A stretch of DNA of 64,000 bases from Vibrio sinensis (GCF_003605645.1 NZ_QVMU01000006.1:62270-126269); one strand, 5' to 3'; positions 54,125 to 63,764 are shown, counted from the first letter of the stretch. The notes: generated from the letters alone by a model not told the origin. Numbers and translations: made by a program.

Positions 54125-55183
54125 CTACAAGTAAAACTCATTGTAGAAAGGAATAATAGATGCCCCCAGAGTCGAACTACGCTCACCATTGGGTGACAAT
54201 ATCAATTTAGGTGAATTAGCATCTACTGGCACTAGAGAACCGATTCGAAGTGATAGAATATCTATCAATTTATCAGCAACGTCTTTCGGAAGAGAGCCAC
54301 CTAAAATAATAAGTTGAGGGTCAATCCACTGAATACAGCTCGACAATATCTGTTCAATTTGCACAGCACTACGAGTAATCCATTGCTCAAGTGATAACTC
54401 CTTACGGCTCACAAAATCAAGGTATGATGGACGTTCCTTGCCATACGGAAAGGATAATCCAACCTGACCCGCATTATTAAAACCACCTTTGAAAAGAACA
54501 CCATCATAAATAATACCCGCACCGATTCCAAAACCAATATCGATAAAAACGATGGTCGAAAAATCCTTTTTAATATGCGAATAATACTCACCAATCACTG
54601 AAGCGTTTACGTTGTTCTCGATATAAACAGGATAGTCAAAAGCGTCATTTAATATGCTTACTAAATCGACATCATTTAGGCATTGTAATGAGGGTACACA
54701 AACCCAATTCTGTTTTGCACCTCGATAGCCAGCCAATGAAAAGCCGATACCCAGAACTTTTGCTTTCGGGATCTTAGCTTTTACAATTCCAGTGCTCACC
54801 AATGTCTGAATCAGTTCAATCATCTCATCAAGACTTTGATGATTGTCTACCGGTGTACTCTCATGGTGGACAATCAATCCCGATAAATTAGATATCGATA
54901 TCGCAATGAAATTAGGCTCAATACTTACCCCCAAAGAAAATGCACCCTCAGGGTTAATTTCAAGAGGAATCGGTGGTTGACCTCTTCCACATTTTTGTCT
55001 TGAACCTTCTCGTAATAAACCAAGGTTAATAAGCGATTTAGATAGCTGAGTGACGGCACTCGGTGTTAAGCCAGTTAATTCACTAATTCGCGCCCTACTA
55101 ATGACACGATATTTTGAGACCGCTGAAATAATTTTTCTTTGATTGGCCGTTAGGTCATTAGTTAGGTAGCTTTGGTTATCCAT
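54125..55183 (-). CDS. ROK-family transcriptional regulator
   Basis: Regulator of 352 residues. An N-terminal winged helix (ISRARISELTGLTPSAVTQLSKSLINLGL, residues 28-57) precedes a ROK fold with FIDIGFGIGAGI near 214. The catalytic aspartate of ROK kinases (ENDxNA) is N191 in IENNVNAS, and the usual E-x-GH plus three-cysteine zinc motif is replaced by AGQVGLSFPYGKERPSYLD without cysteines. It is therefore probably a non-enzymatic ligand sensor. The start overlaps the glycerophosphodiesterase stop (TAATG), which ties it to the adjacent divergent ABC operon. Confidence 0.88.
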   Translation of the reverse strand: MDNQSYLTNDLTANQRKIISAVSKYRVISRARISELTGLTPSAVTQLSKSLINLGLLREGSRQKCGRGQPPIPLEINPEGAFSLGVSIEPNFIAISISNLSGLIVHHESTPVDNHQSLDEMIELIQTLVSTGIVKAKIPKAKVLGIGFSLAGYRGAKQNWVCVPSLQCLNDVDLVSILNDAFDYPVYIENNVNASVIGEYYSHIKKDFSTIVFIDIGFGIGAGIIYDGVLFKGGFNNAGQVGLSFPYGKERPSYLDFVSRKELSLEQWITRSAVQIEQILSSCIQWIDPQLIILGGSLPKDVADKLIDILSLRIGSLVPVDANSPKLILSPNGERSSTLGASIIPFYNEFYL

Positions 55184-56013
55184 TAGTATGCTGTCATATT
55201 GGCTTTGTTGATTAGACTAATCATATATGATGCATCATCATGGCTAATAATGTCTATCAGACCTTCACGAATCCAGCTTAATATTTCTTCTTCTGCGTCC
55301 ACTCCAAATTTATCGTAATAATTTTCTGTTGGCGTTTTATTGTTGCTATGCGCATGTAAATACATACGAGTACCTAAACCATGCTTCTTGTAGGCACGCA
55401 AATCATCAATATGCGCAAATTCATACTCAAAACAAACACAGGATGCATTCGAACCTAAAACACATTCTAGCTGATTATTGTAACGCTCTAATGTCACCAC
55501 TTGTAATGCCAACTCTGGAATGATTTTTTTCACTCGGTTGATTAACACATGGTCAAAAGAGAGCAATTGAATAAAATCAACCGCATGAGGGATCGTGCGT
55601 AAAATATCAACAAAACAATCGATAAACGCCTCTTGGCGGATTCGCTGTTTTGCCTCAACAATCAAGCCAACGCCATTGGCAATTGCCCAAGTTAAGACAT
55701 CTGAAAAAAGTGGGATTTTAGTCCCTTTAAACTCTTCGCCAAATTTTATACCAAAATCAAGCTCCAACAACTCTTCATACGTTAATCGGTCAACAAAACC
55801 TGTTCCCGTTGAGACTCGGTCTACCACATGGTCGTGAACGACCACCAACTGATTGTCATGGGTAAGCTGGATATCAATCTCAATACAATGTGTATTCGCT
55901 CGTAGTGCACCCTCAAAAGCTGGCATCGTATTTTCTGGGTAAATCTCGCAATAACCCCGGTGTGTGTTAGCTAAAACAATCCCGTTTTTTGCGTTATGGA
56001 ATTCAAATTTCAT
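55183..56013 (-). CDS. Glycerophosphodiester phosphodiesterase (cytoplasmic, UgpQ-like)
   Basis: TIM-barrel metal-dependent hydrolase of 276 residues releasing glycerol-3-phosphate (or similar) from glycerophosphodiesters. Active-site residues are visible: H18-R19 in NTHRGY, E27-N28 in PENT, E45 and D47 in IEIDIQLT, and H60 in VVVHDHVVDR. No signal peptide, so the substrate must be imported, presumably by the divergent ABC transporter. It carries an extended C-terminal SYMISLINKANM tail. First gene of the GDPD-ROK transcript. Confidence 0.92.
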   Translation of the reverse strand: MKFEFHNAKNGIVLANTHRGYCEIYPENTMPAFEGALRANTHCIEIDIQLTHDNQLVVVHDHVVDRVSTGTGFVDRLTYEELLELDFGIKFGEEFKGTKIPLFSDVLTWAIANGVGLIVEAKQRIRQEAFIDCFVDILRTIPHAVDFIQLLSFDHVLINRVKKIIPELALQVVTLERYNNQLECVLGSNASCVCFEYEFAHIDDLRAYKKHGLGTRMYLHAHSNNKTPTENYYDKFGVDAEEEILSWIREGLIDIISHDDASYMISLINKANMTAY

Positions 56014-56201
56014 TTATCTATCGTCTCGTTAATACCATTGCCATTAAATTATTACAAAAAACTTAATCAATCAAGATTATTAGCGATATTTACATAAGAT
56101 ATTGATAAATAATGAGTAGTTAAAAATATGACAATTATCACAAATGAATTAAGTGTTTATTGATAATCTAATAGGACATCACATAAATACGGATAAGCGA
56201 A
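56014..56201. promoter_or_regulatory. Divergent control region of the GDPD/ABC module
   Basis: AT-rich 188 bp serving both transcripts. TATTGATAA occurs twice as a direct repeat (56100-56108 and 56158-56166), and a related inverted AATTATCA lies between them near 56133-56140. These may be ROK half-sites; spacing and consensus are untested. Confidence 0.4.
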
Positions 56202-57278
56202 ATGACTGATAGATTGACCCTTAACAAGATTTCGAAGTACTTTGATAACGGCTATTGTGCCGCCAATGAAATCTCTCTTAATGTAAAAGAAGGCGAATTC
56301 GTCACACTTTTAGGTCCATCAGGCTGCGGCAAAACGACCCTTTTAAAAATCATTGCGGGATTTCACAATCAAGATAGCGGTGATGTACTGATTAATGGTC
56401 AGGTCGTCAATGACATGCCGCCCGAGCACCGTAATACCGCTATGTGTTTCCAATCTTATGCACTCTTTCCACACATGAATGTGTCGCATAATATTTGCTT
56501 TGGCCTAGTGCAAAAGAAAGTGCCACTTGATCAACAAATTTCAAAACTAAGCGAAGCACTAAAACAGGTGGGGCTTGAGGAGCATAAGCTTAAAATGCCT
56601 GCTCAATTATCAGGGGGGCAGCAACAGCGAGTCGCTCTTGCACGTGCAGTTATCACTCTTCCAGACGTAATCTTATTTGATGAACCACTGTCAAATCTCG
56701 ACGCAAAATTACGAGATAGTGTTCGTATGGAGCTAAAAGAGCTACAACGTAAATACAAACTGACTTCTATCTACGTCACACATGATCAAGCAGAAGCTTT
56801 ATCGCTATCCGATAAAATAGTTGTGCTAAATAAAGGCAACGTAGAACAAATGGGGCCACCAAAAGAAATTTATAATAACCCAGCAAATTCATTCGTCGCG
56901 GATTTCATTGGTGCAGCAAATATACTTAAAGGCACGATACAAACTGTCGACGGCCAATCTGGCGTTATTCGTTCTGATGTTGGTGAGTTCCACTACTCAT
57001 CTGAATATCCTGTCCAAGCAGAACCATCTGAATACCGTTATTTCTGCTTCCGACCTGAAGATATTAAATTGAATACTGATGGAGTAACCGCTAACACTCT
57101 CGATATTTCAATCACTAAAATTTCATTTATTGGCAACCTAGTAGAAGCATATGGCATGACTGCTGGCTGCGATAAAGAATTACGCCTACAACTCTCTAAA
57201 AACCTAGATGTGCAAGAGGGTCAAACATACTCTTTCTTTGTTCGTCCAGAGCATATCAAGCCGTTGGAATTAATCTAA
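56202..57278 (+). CDS. ABC transporter ATPase (PotA/FbpC/PhnT type)
   Basis: ATPase of 358 residues. Walker A is GPSGCGKTT near residue 38, the Q-loop is CFQSYALFPHM, the signature is LSGGQQQRVALARAV, Walker B is VILFDEP, and the H-loop is YVTHDQAEAL. A C-terminal TOBE domain near 285-358 contains FRPEDIKL and FVRPEHIKPLE. The family serves polyamine, iron, phosphonate and related anion importers. It overlaps the first permease gene by TAATG. Confidence 0.92.
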   Translation: MTDRLTLNKISKYFDNGYCAANEISLNVKEGEFVTLLGPSGCGKTTLLKIIAGFHNQDSGDVLINGQVVNDMPPEHRNTAMCFQSYALFPHMNVSHNICFGLVQKKVPLDQQISKLSEALKQVGLEEHKLKMPAQLSGGQQQRVALARAVITLPDVILFDEPLSNLDAKLRDSVRMELKELQRKYKLTSIYVTHDQAEALSLSDKIVVLNKGNVEQMGPPKEIYNNPANSFVADFIGAANILKGTIQTVDGQSGVIRSDVGEFHYSSEYPVQAEPSEYRYFCFRPEDIKLNTDGVTANTLDISITKISFIGNLVEAYGMTAGCDKELRLQLSKNLDVQEGQTYSFFVRPEHIKPLELI

Positions 57279-58147
57279 TGCCGAAACTATTAAAAGAGAA
57301 TGGCCTAGCATGGCTATTAATGCTCAGCGGGGTTGGAACGATTCTATTATTGATGGGATCAACCGTCTACACCATCATCATGCAGTCATTTGGCTACTAC
57401 AACATGACAGGAGAAAGTGGTTTTACATTGCAATATTGGGCTGAAAACCTACAAAGCCCTCAAATGCAAAGTGCTTTATTTTACTCCGTAAAGGTCGCGA
57501 CTCTTGGCGCCATATTGTCAATTATTGTCGCTTACCCTATTTGCTTATGGTTACGTAATGAGATCCAAGGAAAAGAGCTGATCATTTCCGTAATGCGTAT
57601 TCCAATGTTTGTAACAGGCCTTGTCGCAGCTTTCTTATATGTAAACATTATTTCGTATCATGGCGTGTTTAATCAGTTCCTAATGTTTATCGGCGTTATT
57701 GATCAACCATTACGCTTACAAAATGACTCCTTTGGTTGGGGGGTTATTATTCTTCAAATGTGGAAAAACATCCCTTTTGCTTTAATTCTAATTTCCGGAG
57801 CTATGAATGGTATTCGTGGGGATGTGTTAGATGCCGCAAGTAATTTGGGTGCATCCAAAGTACGCAAGTTTTTCTCTGTGATCGTCCCGCTAACGCTACC
57901 CGCAGTTCAAGTGGCCATGATCCTAATCTTTATTGGCGCACTCGGTGATTTCGCATTCTACTCAATTGCCGGTCCACGAAACACATATGCCCTTGCTCGA
58001 CTAATGCAAGTCACCGCCATGGAATACGCGGAATGGAATAGTTCAGGTGTTATCGCGGCAATCATCATGCTTACCTCAGGTATTGCAGCAACTGTTATTA
58101 CGCTAGCAATTAAACCATTCACACAGAAAAAAGGAGAGGTGAAGTAA
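57278..58147 (+). CDS. ABC transporter permease 1 (PotB-like)
   Basis: Inner-membrane permease of 289 residues with six helices. The EAA loop is DAASNLGASKVRKFFSVIVPLTLP. The start overlaps the ATPase stop by one base, and its own stop overlaps the second permease the same way. With the next gene it forms a heterodimeric channel. Confidence 0.92.
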   Translation: MPKLLKENGLAWLLMLSGVGTILLLMGSTVYTIIMQSFGYYNMTGESGFTLQYWAENLQSPQMQSALFYSVKVATLGAILSIIVAYPICLWLRNEIQGKELIISVMRIPMFVTGLVAAFLYVNIISYHGVFNQFLMFIGVIDQPLRLQNDSFGWGVIILQMWKNIPFALILISGAMNGIRGDVLDAASNLGASKVRKFFSVIVPLTLPAVQVAMILIFIGALGDFAFYSIAGPRNTYALARLMQVTAMEYAEWNSSGVIAAIIMLTSGIAATVITLAIKPFTQKKGEVK

Positions 58148-59052
58148 TGAATACTCTTGCGCCCCGTAAAGATTCCTTTAAGCGCTTCTTTAAGACCAAT
58201 AAAGAACAAGCGCCAAAAATGGAAACAACAAACGGCAAGAAAGTGACCAAAATATCGCTAATCTTTTTCTTTGTAGCGAATTTCATTTGGATTGGCATAC
58301 CCATCATTATGGCGGTTTTGTGGTCTTTGGTAGATCCTGATCACCCATGGGCATACCCACAGTTATTTCCAGAAGTACTCTCCTTTGGGCGATGGTCTTA
58401 CATGTGGGAGAATACTTCCCTAGCAGAGTCTATCTGGAACAGTTACCGCATCGCTCCTGTTGTGGCTATTACCAGTATCTTACTCTCAATTCCAACCGCT
58501 TACGCGCTAGGTAGATTAGAGTTTAAAGGAAAGAAGATTTGCGAAATGATTTCGTTAATTCCTTTAGTTATACCAGGCATGGTCATCGCAATTTTCTTCA
58601 GCGCAACTCTTATGAACCTAGGGATTGAAAACCAGTTCATGGGGATTGTTATTGGCCATACGGTATTAACATTACCTTATTCAATCCGAATAATGGCAGC
58701 GGGTTTTAAATCAGTTCCACAGGACATGATTGATGCGACACGTAACCTAGGTGGTAACTACTGGACAGTATTTTGTAATGCCTTTCTACCGTTCTTAAAA
58801 CCAAGTTTACTGGCCGCCACTATTTTTTGTTTAGTAAAAAGCTTAGAAGAATTCAGTATTTCATTTGTACTTGGTTCTCCTGATTTCATCACGGTTCCTA
58901 CAATTTTATATTCTTTCTTAGGGTATTCATTTGTACGTCCAGATGCCGCCGTAGTCTCAATGATTCTAGTCATACCAAACGTAATTTTGATGATCATTAT
59001 TGAAAAACTTCTTAAAGGTAATTACGCCTCTCAATCGAATGGAAAAGCATAA
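58147..59052 (+). CDS. ABC transporter permease 2 (PotC-like)
   Basis: Inner-membrane permease of 301 residues. A polar N-terminal tail of about 40 residues rich in lysine (RKDSFKRFFKTNKEQ) precedes six helices, and the EAA loop is DATRNLGGNYWTVFCNAFLPFLKP. The junctions on both sides are TAATG. Confidence 0.92.
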   Translation: MNTLAPRKDSFKRFFKTNKEQAPKMETTNGKKVTKISLIFFFVANFIWIGIPIIMAVLWSLVDPDHPWAYPQLFPEVLSFGRWSYMWENTSLAESIWNSYRIAPVVAITSILLSIPTAYALGRLEFKGKKICEMISLIPLVIPGMVIAIFFSATLMNLGIENQFMGIVIGHTVLTLPYSIRIMAAGFKSVPQDMIDATRNLGGNYWTVFCNAFLPFLKPSLLAATIFCLVKSLEEFSISFVLGSPDFITVPTILYSFLGYSFVRPDAAVVSMILVIPNVILMIIIEKLLKGNYASQSNGKA

Positions 59053-60146
59053 TGAAACTAGTAAAAAGCTTATTAACCCTGGCTGTAATGTCAGCATCAA
59101 TGGTCGTGAACGCTCAATCTTACGAACAACTACACCAAGGTGGTATCAATGACGCATTGATCAAACAAGCCCAAGAGGAAGGTTCTGTTATTTTCTCAGT
59201 GTGGTACCTCCAACCAAAATGGCGCGAGTTCGTTAGAGAGTTTGAACAAAAATATGATGTAAAAGTGCGCATTCCAGAGGGATCTCTCGATGGTACGTTT
59301 AATAAACTGTTAGCTGAGCAAAAGCGTGGAAAAGGGCGTATGGACGTGATTGCCTTAAGCCCGACTCAAGTAAGTCTTGCTGTGAGACAAGAAGCCATCG
59401 CTAAAGTCGATAAAATTGATAACTACGCAACCAGTGTTCATCGAGTAAGCAATATCGACTTAGACGGCTATGCCATTGGATTTTGGGGCAATAAAACAGG
59501 TCTAGCGTATAACTCTCTAATACTTGATGACAAAGCTATACCTCAAACATTTGAGCAATTACAAGATTTCATTAACAACAATCCAAAACGTTTTGGCTAC
59601 AATGACCCAAACACTGGTGGCGCGGGAGCAGGCTTTATCGAGCGTATGGTTACGATCAATTCAGACCCATTCGATCCGAAAGCAGCACCAACCGAAAATG
59701 TAAAAACTCAATGGTCAAAAGCGTGGGACTGGTTTAACTCGAATAAAGAAAATATGGTTATATCCGCCTCTGGTGCAGACAGTATCAACCGACTAAACGA
59801 TGGTGAAATTGCACTGGCTCCGGCTTGGGAAGACCATTTACTTGGACTTCAAAGTTCAGGTGCTATTACTAAAAACGTGAAATTTTATGTTCCTGAATTT
59901 GGTATGCCAAGTGGCGGAAACGTTGTTGCCATCGCAGCCAACACGCAAAAACCAGCTGCGGCAATTCTATTTACCAACTGGCTAATTGCTCCTGAGACTC
60001 AACAACGTATGCATGATAAGTTCGGCTCAGTAATTATGGTGAAAGATAATTCTGCGACAACAGCCACTGAGGTTCCTCACTTTAACAAAGACCTCGCAAC
60101 AGAATTGAAAAAGCAATTCATCAACAAAGTTGTACTTGGCGGTTAA
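59052..60146 (+). CDS. Periplasmic solute-binding protein of the GDPD-linked ABC importer
   Basis: Extracellular binding protein of 364 residues with a clear signal peptide (MKLVKSLLTLAVMSASMVVNA, cleaved before QSYEQ). It resembles the YnjB/PotD/FbpA cluster of binding proteins, with GRMDVIALSPTQVSLAV, AIGFWGNKTGLAYNS and GEIALAPAWEDHLLGL. The ligand is not obvious; the neighbouring phosphodiesterase suggests a glycerophosphodiester. Last gene of the operon, followed by a terminator. Confidence 0.88.
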   Translation: MKLVKSLLTLAVMSASMVVNAQSYEQLHQGGINDALIKQAQEEGSVIFSVWYLQPKWREFVREFEQKYDVKVRIPEGSLDGTFNKLLAEQKRGKGRMDVIALSPTQVSLAVRQEAIAKVDKIDNYATSVHRVSNIDLDGYAIGFWGNKTGLAYNSLILDDKAIPQTFEQLQDFINNNPKRFGYNDPNTGGAGAGFIERMVTINSDPFDPKAAPTENVKTQWSKAWDWFNSNKENMVISASGADSINRLNDGEIALAPAWEDHLLGLQSSGAITKNVKFYVPEFGMPSGGNVVAIAANTQKPAAAILFTNWLIAPETQQRMHDKFGSVIMVKDNSATTATEVPHFNKDLATELKKQFINKVVLGG

Positions 60147-60156
60147 TCATAAAAAC

Positions 60157-60185
60157 GAGGCTTATTAGCAGTAATAAGCCTCTTT
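60157..60185. terminator. Terminator between the ABC operon and the MFS gene
   Basis: GAGGCTTATT-AGCAGT-AATAAGCCTC gives a perfect 10-bp stem followed by TTT on the plus strand and preceded by five A, so it can act for both convergent transcripts. Confidence 0.8.
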
Positions 60186-60188
60186 GCA

Positions 60189-61316
60189 TCACCGTTGAGA
60201 AGTTCGAATAGCCGTCACCAAAAGCGCCGCCAAACTGCACGCAATCAGAGCCATGCCTAAATGTTGAACAGCACCAGCCAATGCTAATCCCCCAGCAATC
60301 AATGAGTAATACATCAAACCAAATAATGCGCCAGCACTACCCACGTAATGTTTGTAGTCGGCCAAGGCAGTACTAAGCACATTTGGGATCGCAATGCCAA
60401 AAGACATGACAACAAACATCACAGGTACAACAAACCAGATAGAAGCCTGCATCATATACACACCGCCAGCCCCGAGTGTTAATAACGTAGCGGCAATCCA
60501 AAGTAGATAATCTTGTGTCATACCTTTTGAAAGCAGAATCTTATTGGCGTAGCTACCCAGTAATGTACCAAAACCTAACGCAATGCCGCTGTAACCAAAT
60601 TGCTCAGCACTAAAGCCCTGCTCGACAAAAATAAACGCACCAAGTTGGTAGTAAGCAAACAGTGCAATGTTATACAGCGCGACCAACAGTGCTGATTGCC
60701 AAATCTGTGTATCTCTCACCATCCGAGACATTAAACAACCTAACTGTAACGGCTGTTTTTCTTTCTGAGTTTCAGGGAGCTTAAACAGGTTTAACATCAA
60801 TAAAATCGCGGCCATTACAAACAAAGCGACGAAAACATAATGATATCCACCAGCTTGTGTCAATTGACCGCCCAACCACATTCCTATCACCGGACTAATA
60901 GCGATACCAGTTCCCATCAAGCTAAAAACTTGCCCTAACTCATCGCCGCTAAATACATCACGAAGCATCGTCTGAGTAACAACCGAACCGACGGCGATAC
61001 CAAAGGCGCTCAATGCACGAGCAACCATAAGCGTAGTGAAACTTTCTGTCTGCATTGCCAATAGCGCAGCACAGCCATAAATAAACAACCCCACCATCAT
61101 GGTTGATCGCCTACCCCACTTATCGGCTAATACCCCCCAAACCACGACGCCAATAGCAAAGGAAAAAAAGTAAACCGACAGCGTTTGAGCAGCTTGCGTG
61201 TAAGTAACGGCGAATGAATGTGCAATAGAACCTAACGCCGGGCTGTAGATGGTTTCCACTATTTGTGGAAACATCAGCATAACAACCATCAGCCATAAAG
61301 ATGGTTTCGTACTCAT
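60189..61316 (-). CDS. MFS drug:proton antiporter (Bcr/CflA-like)
   Basis: Inner-membrane exporter of 375 residues with about twelve helices. Motif A reads GVLADKWGRRSTMM between helices 2 and 3, and motif C-like GTGIAISPVIGMWLGG in helix 5 marks the drug-exporter group. GAGGAC precedes the ATG. It is divergent from an AraC regulator, an arrangement like nimT/nimR of E. coli. Substrate unknown. Confidence 0.9.
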   Translation of the reverse strand: MSTKPSLWLMVVMLMFPQIVETIYSPALGSIAHSFAVTYTQAAQTLSVYFFSFAIGVVVWGVLADKWGRRSTMMVGLFIYGCAALLAMQTESFTTLMVARALSAFGIAVGSVVTQTMLRDVFSGDELGQVFSLMGTGIAISPVIGMWLGGQLTQAGGYHYVFVALFVMAAILLMLNLFKLPETQKEKQPLQLGCLMSRMVRDTQIWQSALLVALYNIALFAYYQLGAFIFVEQGFSAEQFGYSGIALGFGTLLGSYANKILLSKGMTQDYLLWIAATLLTLGAGGVYMMQASIWFVVPVMFVVMSFGIAIPNVLSTALADYKHYVGSAGALFGLMYYSLIAGGLALAGAVQHLGMALIACSLAALLVTAIRTSQR

Positions 61317-61415
61317 ATTGTGTCCTCATAATGAATTAACTTGGCGTGCAGTATAAATGGGCCTACTCTTTACCCATTAACAACATAAAAACCAAAAACA
61401 TCAATATTCGGACAA

Positions 61416-62201
61416 ATGGCTATTATTAACGAAGAAACCCAATTCGATGCAGACACGCTAACAACCAGCGTGGTCGGGATCGCTGCGGATGTCGGTAAAC
61501 ACGATTCTGGAACACACCAACATAAGAAAGGCCAATTACTTTATGCACCTCAAGGGTGCATGAGTTTTACCTTAAATAATGCCATCTGTATTTTGCCACC
61601 AACGAAAGCAGTTTGGATTCCTCCTCACACTCCTCATCGGGCGATGATGACCAACGTCGTCGCCTATCGCTCACTTTATTTTGATTGTGATCTTTTCGAA
61701 TGCCCGAGTAACATCATGATGATTGAAGTCGATGCGCTACTCAAAGCACTCATTGATAAAATGGCGCGATGGCCATGGGATAAACCTGAAAAGGAAATGA
61801 CAAATACAACTGCGCTTTTTTGGGAGGAATTTTATGCGGCTAAGCGTCACTCATTTCAACTTCCTCTACCGACCGACCGTCGCTTAAATAAATTTTGTCA
61901 CCAAGTTATGCAAACCTCTTACTTAGTGCCACCTATCACCACGATCGCCAATACCATTGGAGCGAGTACCAAAACGGTGACTCGATTATTCAAAGCTGAA
62001 ACCGGTATGTCTTATCAAGAATGGCGACAGCAATGGAGATTATTGAAAGCGATTGAATTGTTGTCGAGAGCAATGCCAGTGAGTGATGTCGGTCATTGGC
62101 TGGCATTTTCTTCCGACAGTGCCTTTATTGCTTTCTTTAAAAAGCACACTGGGCAAACACCTTTAAGTTTTATAAAAACCAACAATGAGCCATTTAAGTA
62201 A
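61416..62201 (+). CDS. AraC-family regulator, NimR-like
   Basis: Regulator of 261 residues with an N-terminal cupin (HDSGTHQHKKGQLLYAPQG) and a C-terminal AraC HTH pair (PPITTIANTIGASTKTVTRLFK and MPVSDVGHWLAFSSDSAFIAFFKK). Its length and cupin motif match the NimR/YeaM group, which usually controls the divergent MFS gene. The 99-bp gap to that gene should contain the shared operator. Confidence 0.9.
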   Translation: MAIINEETQFDADTLTTSVVGIAADVGKHDSGTHQHKKGQLLYAPQGCMSFTLNNAICILPPTKAVWIPPHTPHRAMMTNVVAYRSLYFDCDLFECPSNIMMIEVDALLKALIDKMARWPWDKPEKEMTNTTALFWEEFYAAKRHSFQLPLPTDRRLNKFCHQVMQTSYLVPPITTIANTIGASTKTVTRLFKAETGMSYQEWRQQWRLLKAIELLSRAMPVSDVGHWLAFSSDSAFIAFFKKHTGQTPLSFIKTNNEPFK

Positions 62202-62219
62202 GCTTACCCATCAAAAACG

Positions 62220-63131
62220 CTATGTTAACGATGATTTAGCCACCACAAAATGTTCGAGTTTAAATATTTGCTCTTCAGGAAGCGTTCGCCCCACTGGAGA
62301 GAAATAAACCGAATTCAGTTCCGCCAGCGATGTATTTTCCGTTAGCGAAAAACCATTCTCAGACAAAAGAACATCAATTTCTTTAGCTGTATAGAATGAT
62401 ATCCACGGTTCTCCAACTTTAGCGGAGAGGCGGGTTATTGTTTTGGCCATTTTTACTGGATTTGGATACCCCAGACCAAAACAGGCTTCTGGCGCATCGA
62501 CTAATAATTGATCGACATAAGAAATAAAAAAAGTTGCGCTTGTTTCTGTCGTCAATGTCGCCAATTCTTGAATCGTTGCCGATAGTGCCTCTTTTGTGAT
62601 GTATTGCGATACCCCTTCAAGCGTAAATACCGTCGACTTATTTCGATCAAAACCAGCTTTTAGCAATTGTTCTGTCAATGACTGATGATTGAAGTCCATA
62701 CCAACGTACGTCACGTTGCCTAAATTAGGTATTTCTGGTGGAAGCTTAGAGCGTTTTCTGGCTTGAACCTCTGGTTGATCAACTTCGAAGATTTTCATCG
62801 AAAGCGGAAGACTTAATCGATGAGCGCGCAAGTCATACCCAGCCCCAAGAATAACGTATTGTTCTGTATTATTTGCCGCACTTTCTTCGATCAAGTCATC
62901 AATAAAACGAGTACGCGAAATAAGATGCTCATGAAAACCAGGAGCAAATTTTTTTGTGATCCAAACGCTAGACCTATGCCCCAGGATTTTTATCAAACCA
63001 GCACCCGCCACAAACCGTTCTGCATAAGGATCATTGATAATGCGTTTATCTGGTGTCGCTAACGTTTCTATCAAACGTTGTTTGGCAACACCTTGTGCTG
63101 TTCCGTCCTTACGAAAAATTAAATGGCTCAT
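62220..63131 (-). CDS. SAM-dependent methyltransferase, TIGR00027/LCMT-like
   Basis: Methyltransferase of about 303 residues in the leucine-carboxyl-methyltransferase-like family (PF04072). Motifs: SRTRFIDDLI, the SAM-binding YVILGAGYDLRAHRL, the acidic FEVDQPEVQARK, and TLEGVSQYITKEAL. The ATG at 63131 follows AGGA; 27 upstream codons in frame lack a ribosome site. The substrate is unknown; in other bacteria the family is linked to natural-product methylation. Single gene. Confidence 0.85.
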   Translation of the reverse strand: MSHLIFRKDGTAQGVAKQRLIETLATPDKRIINDPYAERFVAGAGLIKILGHRSSVWITKKFAPGFHEHLISRTRFIDDLIEESAANNTEQYVILGAGYDLRAHRLSLPLSMKIFEVDQPEVQARKRSKLPPEIPNLGNVTYVGMDFNHQSLTEQLLKAGFDRNKSTVFTLEGVSQYITKEALSATIQELATLTTETSATFFISYVDQLLVDAPEACFGLGYPNPVKMAKTITRLSAKVGEPWISFYTAKEIDVLLSENGFSLTENTSLAELNSVYFSPVGRTLPEEQIFKLEHFVVAKSSLT

Positions 63132-63506
63132 CACTATCCTTATTTTACTGATTAATGCCGATTTACAGCTTAAAACATATAAGCTGACATAGTCGCTGAG
63201 TGACCATAACACATTTTATCTTGAACCCATTTTTTGAACCATCGAGCACTAGGTATTCAGAGGGACTCCGTTCTTTGAGAATACAGCTAAATCTGCACTT
63301 TTATTTAAATGACTATTCAAGCCATCTAAAAAATTAATATCACAAGATATCTAATTCCGACAATTATACAAAATACTTTCAATTTGAATTTAATTTATAA
63401 ATTACTCATCACTATCAATATCGCTTTATATTCACGACCTATTTATTAATTAGAAATACTAATGACACCTCATTAAAAAATATTGTAATTAAATTACCAA
63501 ATTCAT
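63132..63506. other. AT-rich intergenic region
   Basis: About 375 bp between the methyltransferase (leftward) and the small membrane protein (rightward). Very AT-rich, with no ORF or repeat found apart from the promoter at its right end. Confidence 0.4.
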
Positions 63507-63534
63507 TTGACGTATCTCACACATTTAGTAAAAT
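63507..63534 (+). promoter_or_regulatory. Sigma-70-like promoter for the 54-aa membrane protein
   Basis: TTGACG (63507-63512), a 16-bp spacer and TAAAAT (63529-63534) lie about 42 bp before the ATG at 63576. Confidence 0.55.
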
Positions 63535-63575
63535 CCCCCCAACTTCTGAAGCATTATTACAATAAGGTCGAGATT

Positions 63576-63740
63576 ATGAACTCAGCACTACTATTAATAT
63601 TGGACACTGAAGAAACTACTAAAGTAGACAACTCTGCACCAGCAGAAACCTCTACATTTGCTGAACTTGCAACGATTGCAGTGTTGTTTGTATCAACTTC
63701 AGCAGTAGCTTTGTTACTAGCCTTTTCTTGGGTTCTGTAA
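63576..63740 (+). CDS. 54-residue single-pass membrane protein, unknown function
   Basis: Starts MNSALLLILDTEETTKVDN, followed by a polar Thr/Ala/Glu-rich part and one strongly hydrophobic C-terminal helix (LATIAVLFVSTSAVALLLAF). The ribosome site AAGG and a good promoter precede the ATG, so expression is credible despite the size. Longer in-frame codons begin inside the -35 box and are rejected. I do not recognise the family. It could be a small regulatory or stress membrane peptide. Confidence 0.6.
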   Translation: MNSALLLILDTEETTKVDNSAPAETSTFAELATIAVLFVSTSAVALLLAFSWVL

Positions 63741-63764
63741 CCAGCCTTTCACGGAATTGAAAAA

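Noticed and set aside
63507..63575. N-terminal extension of the small membrane protein by 23 codons
   Set aside because: It would start at a TTG that is part of the -35 box, upstream of the predicted transcript start; the ATG at 63576 has the ribosome site.
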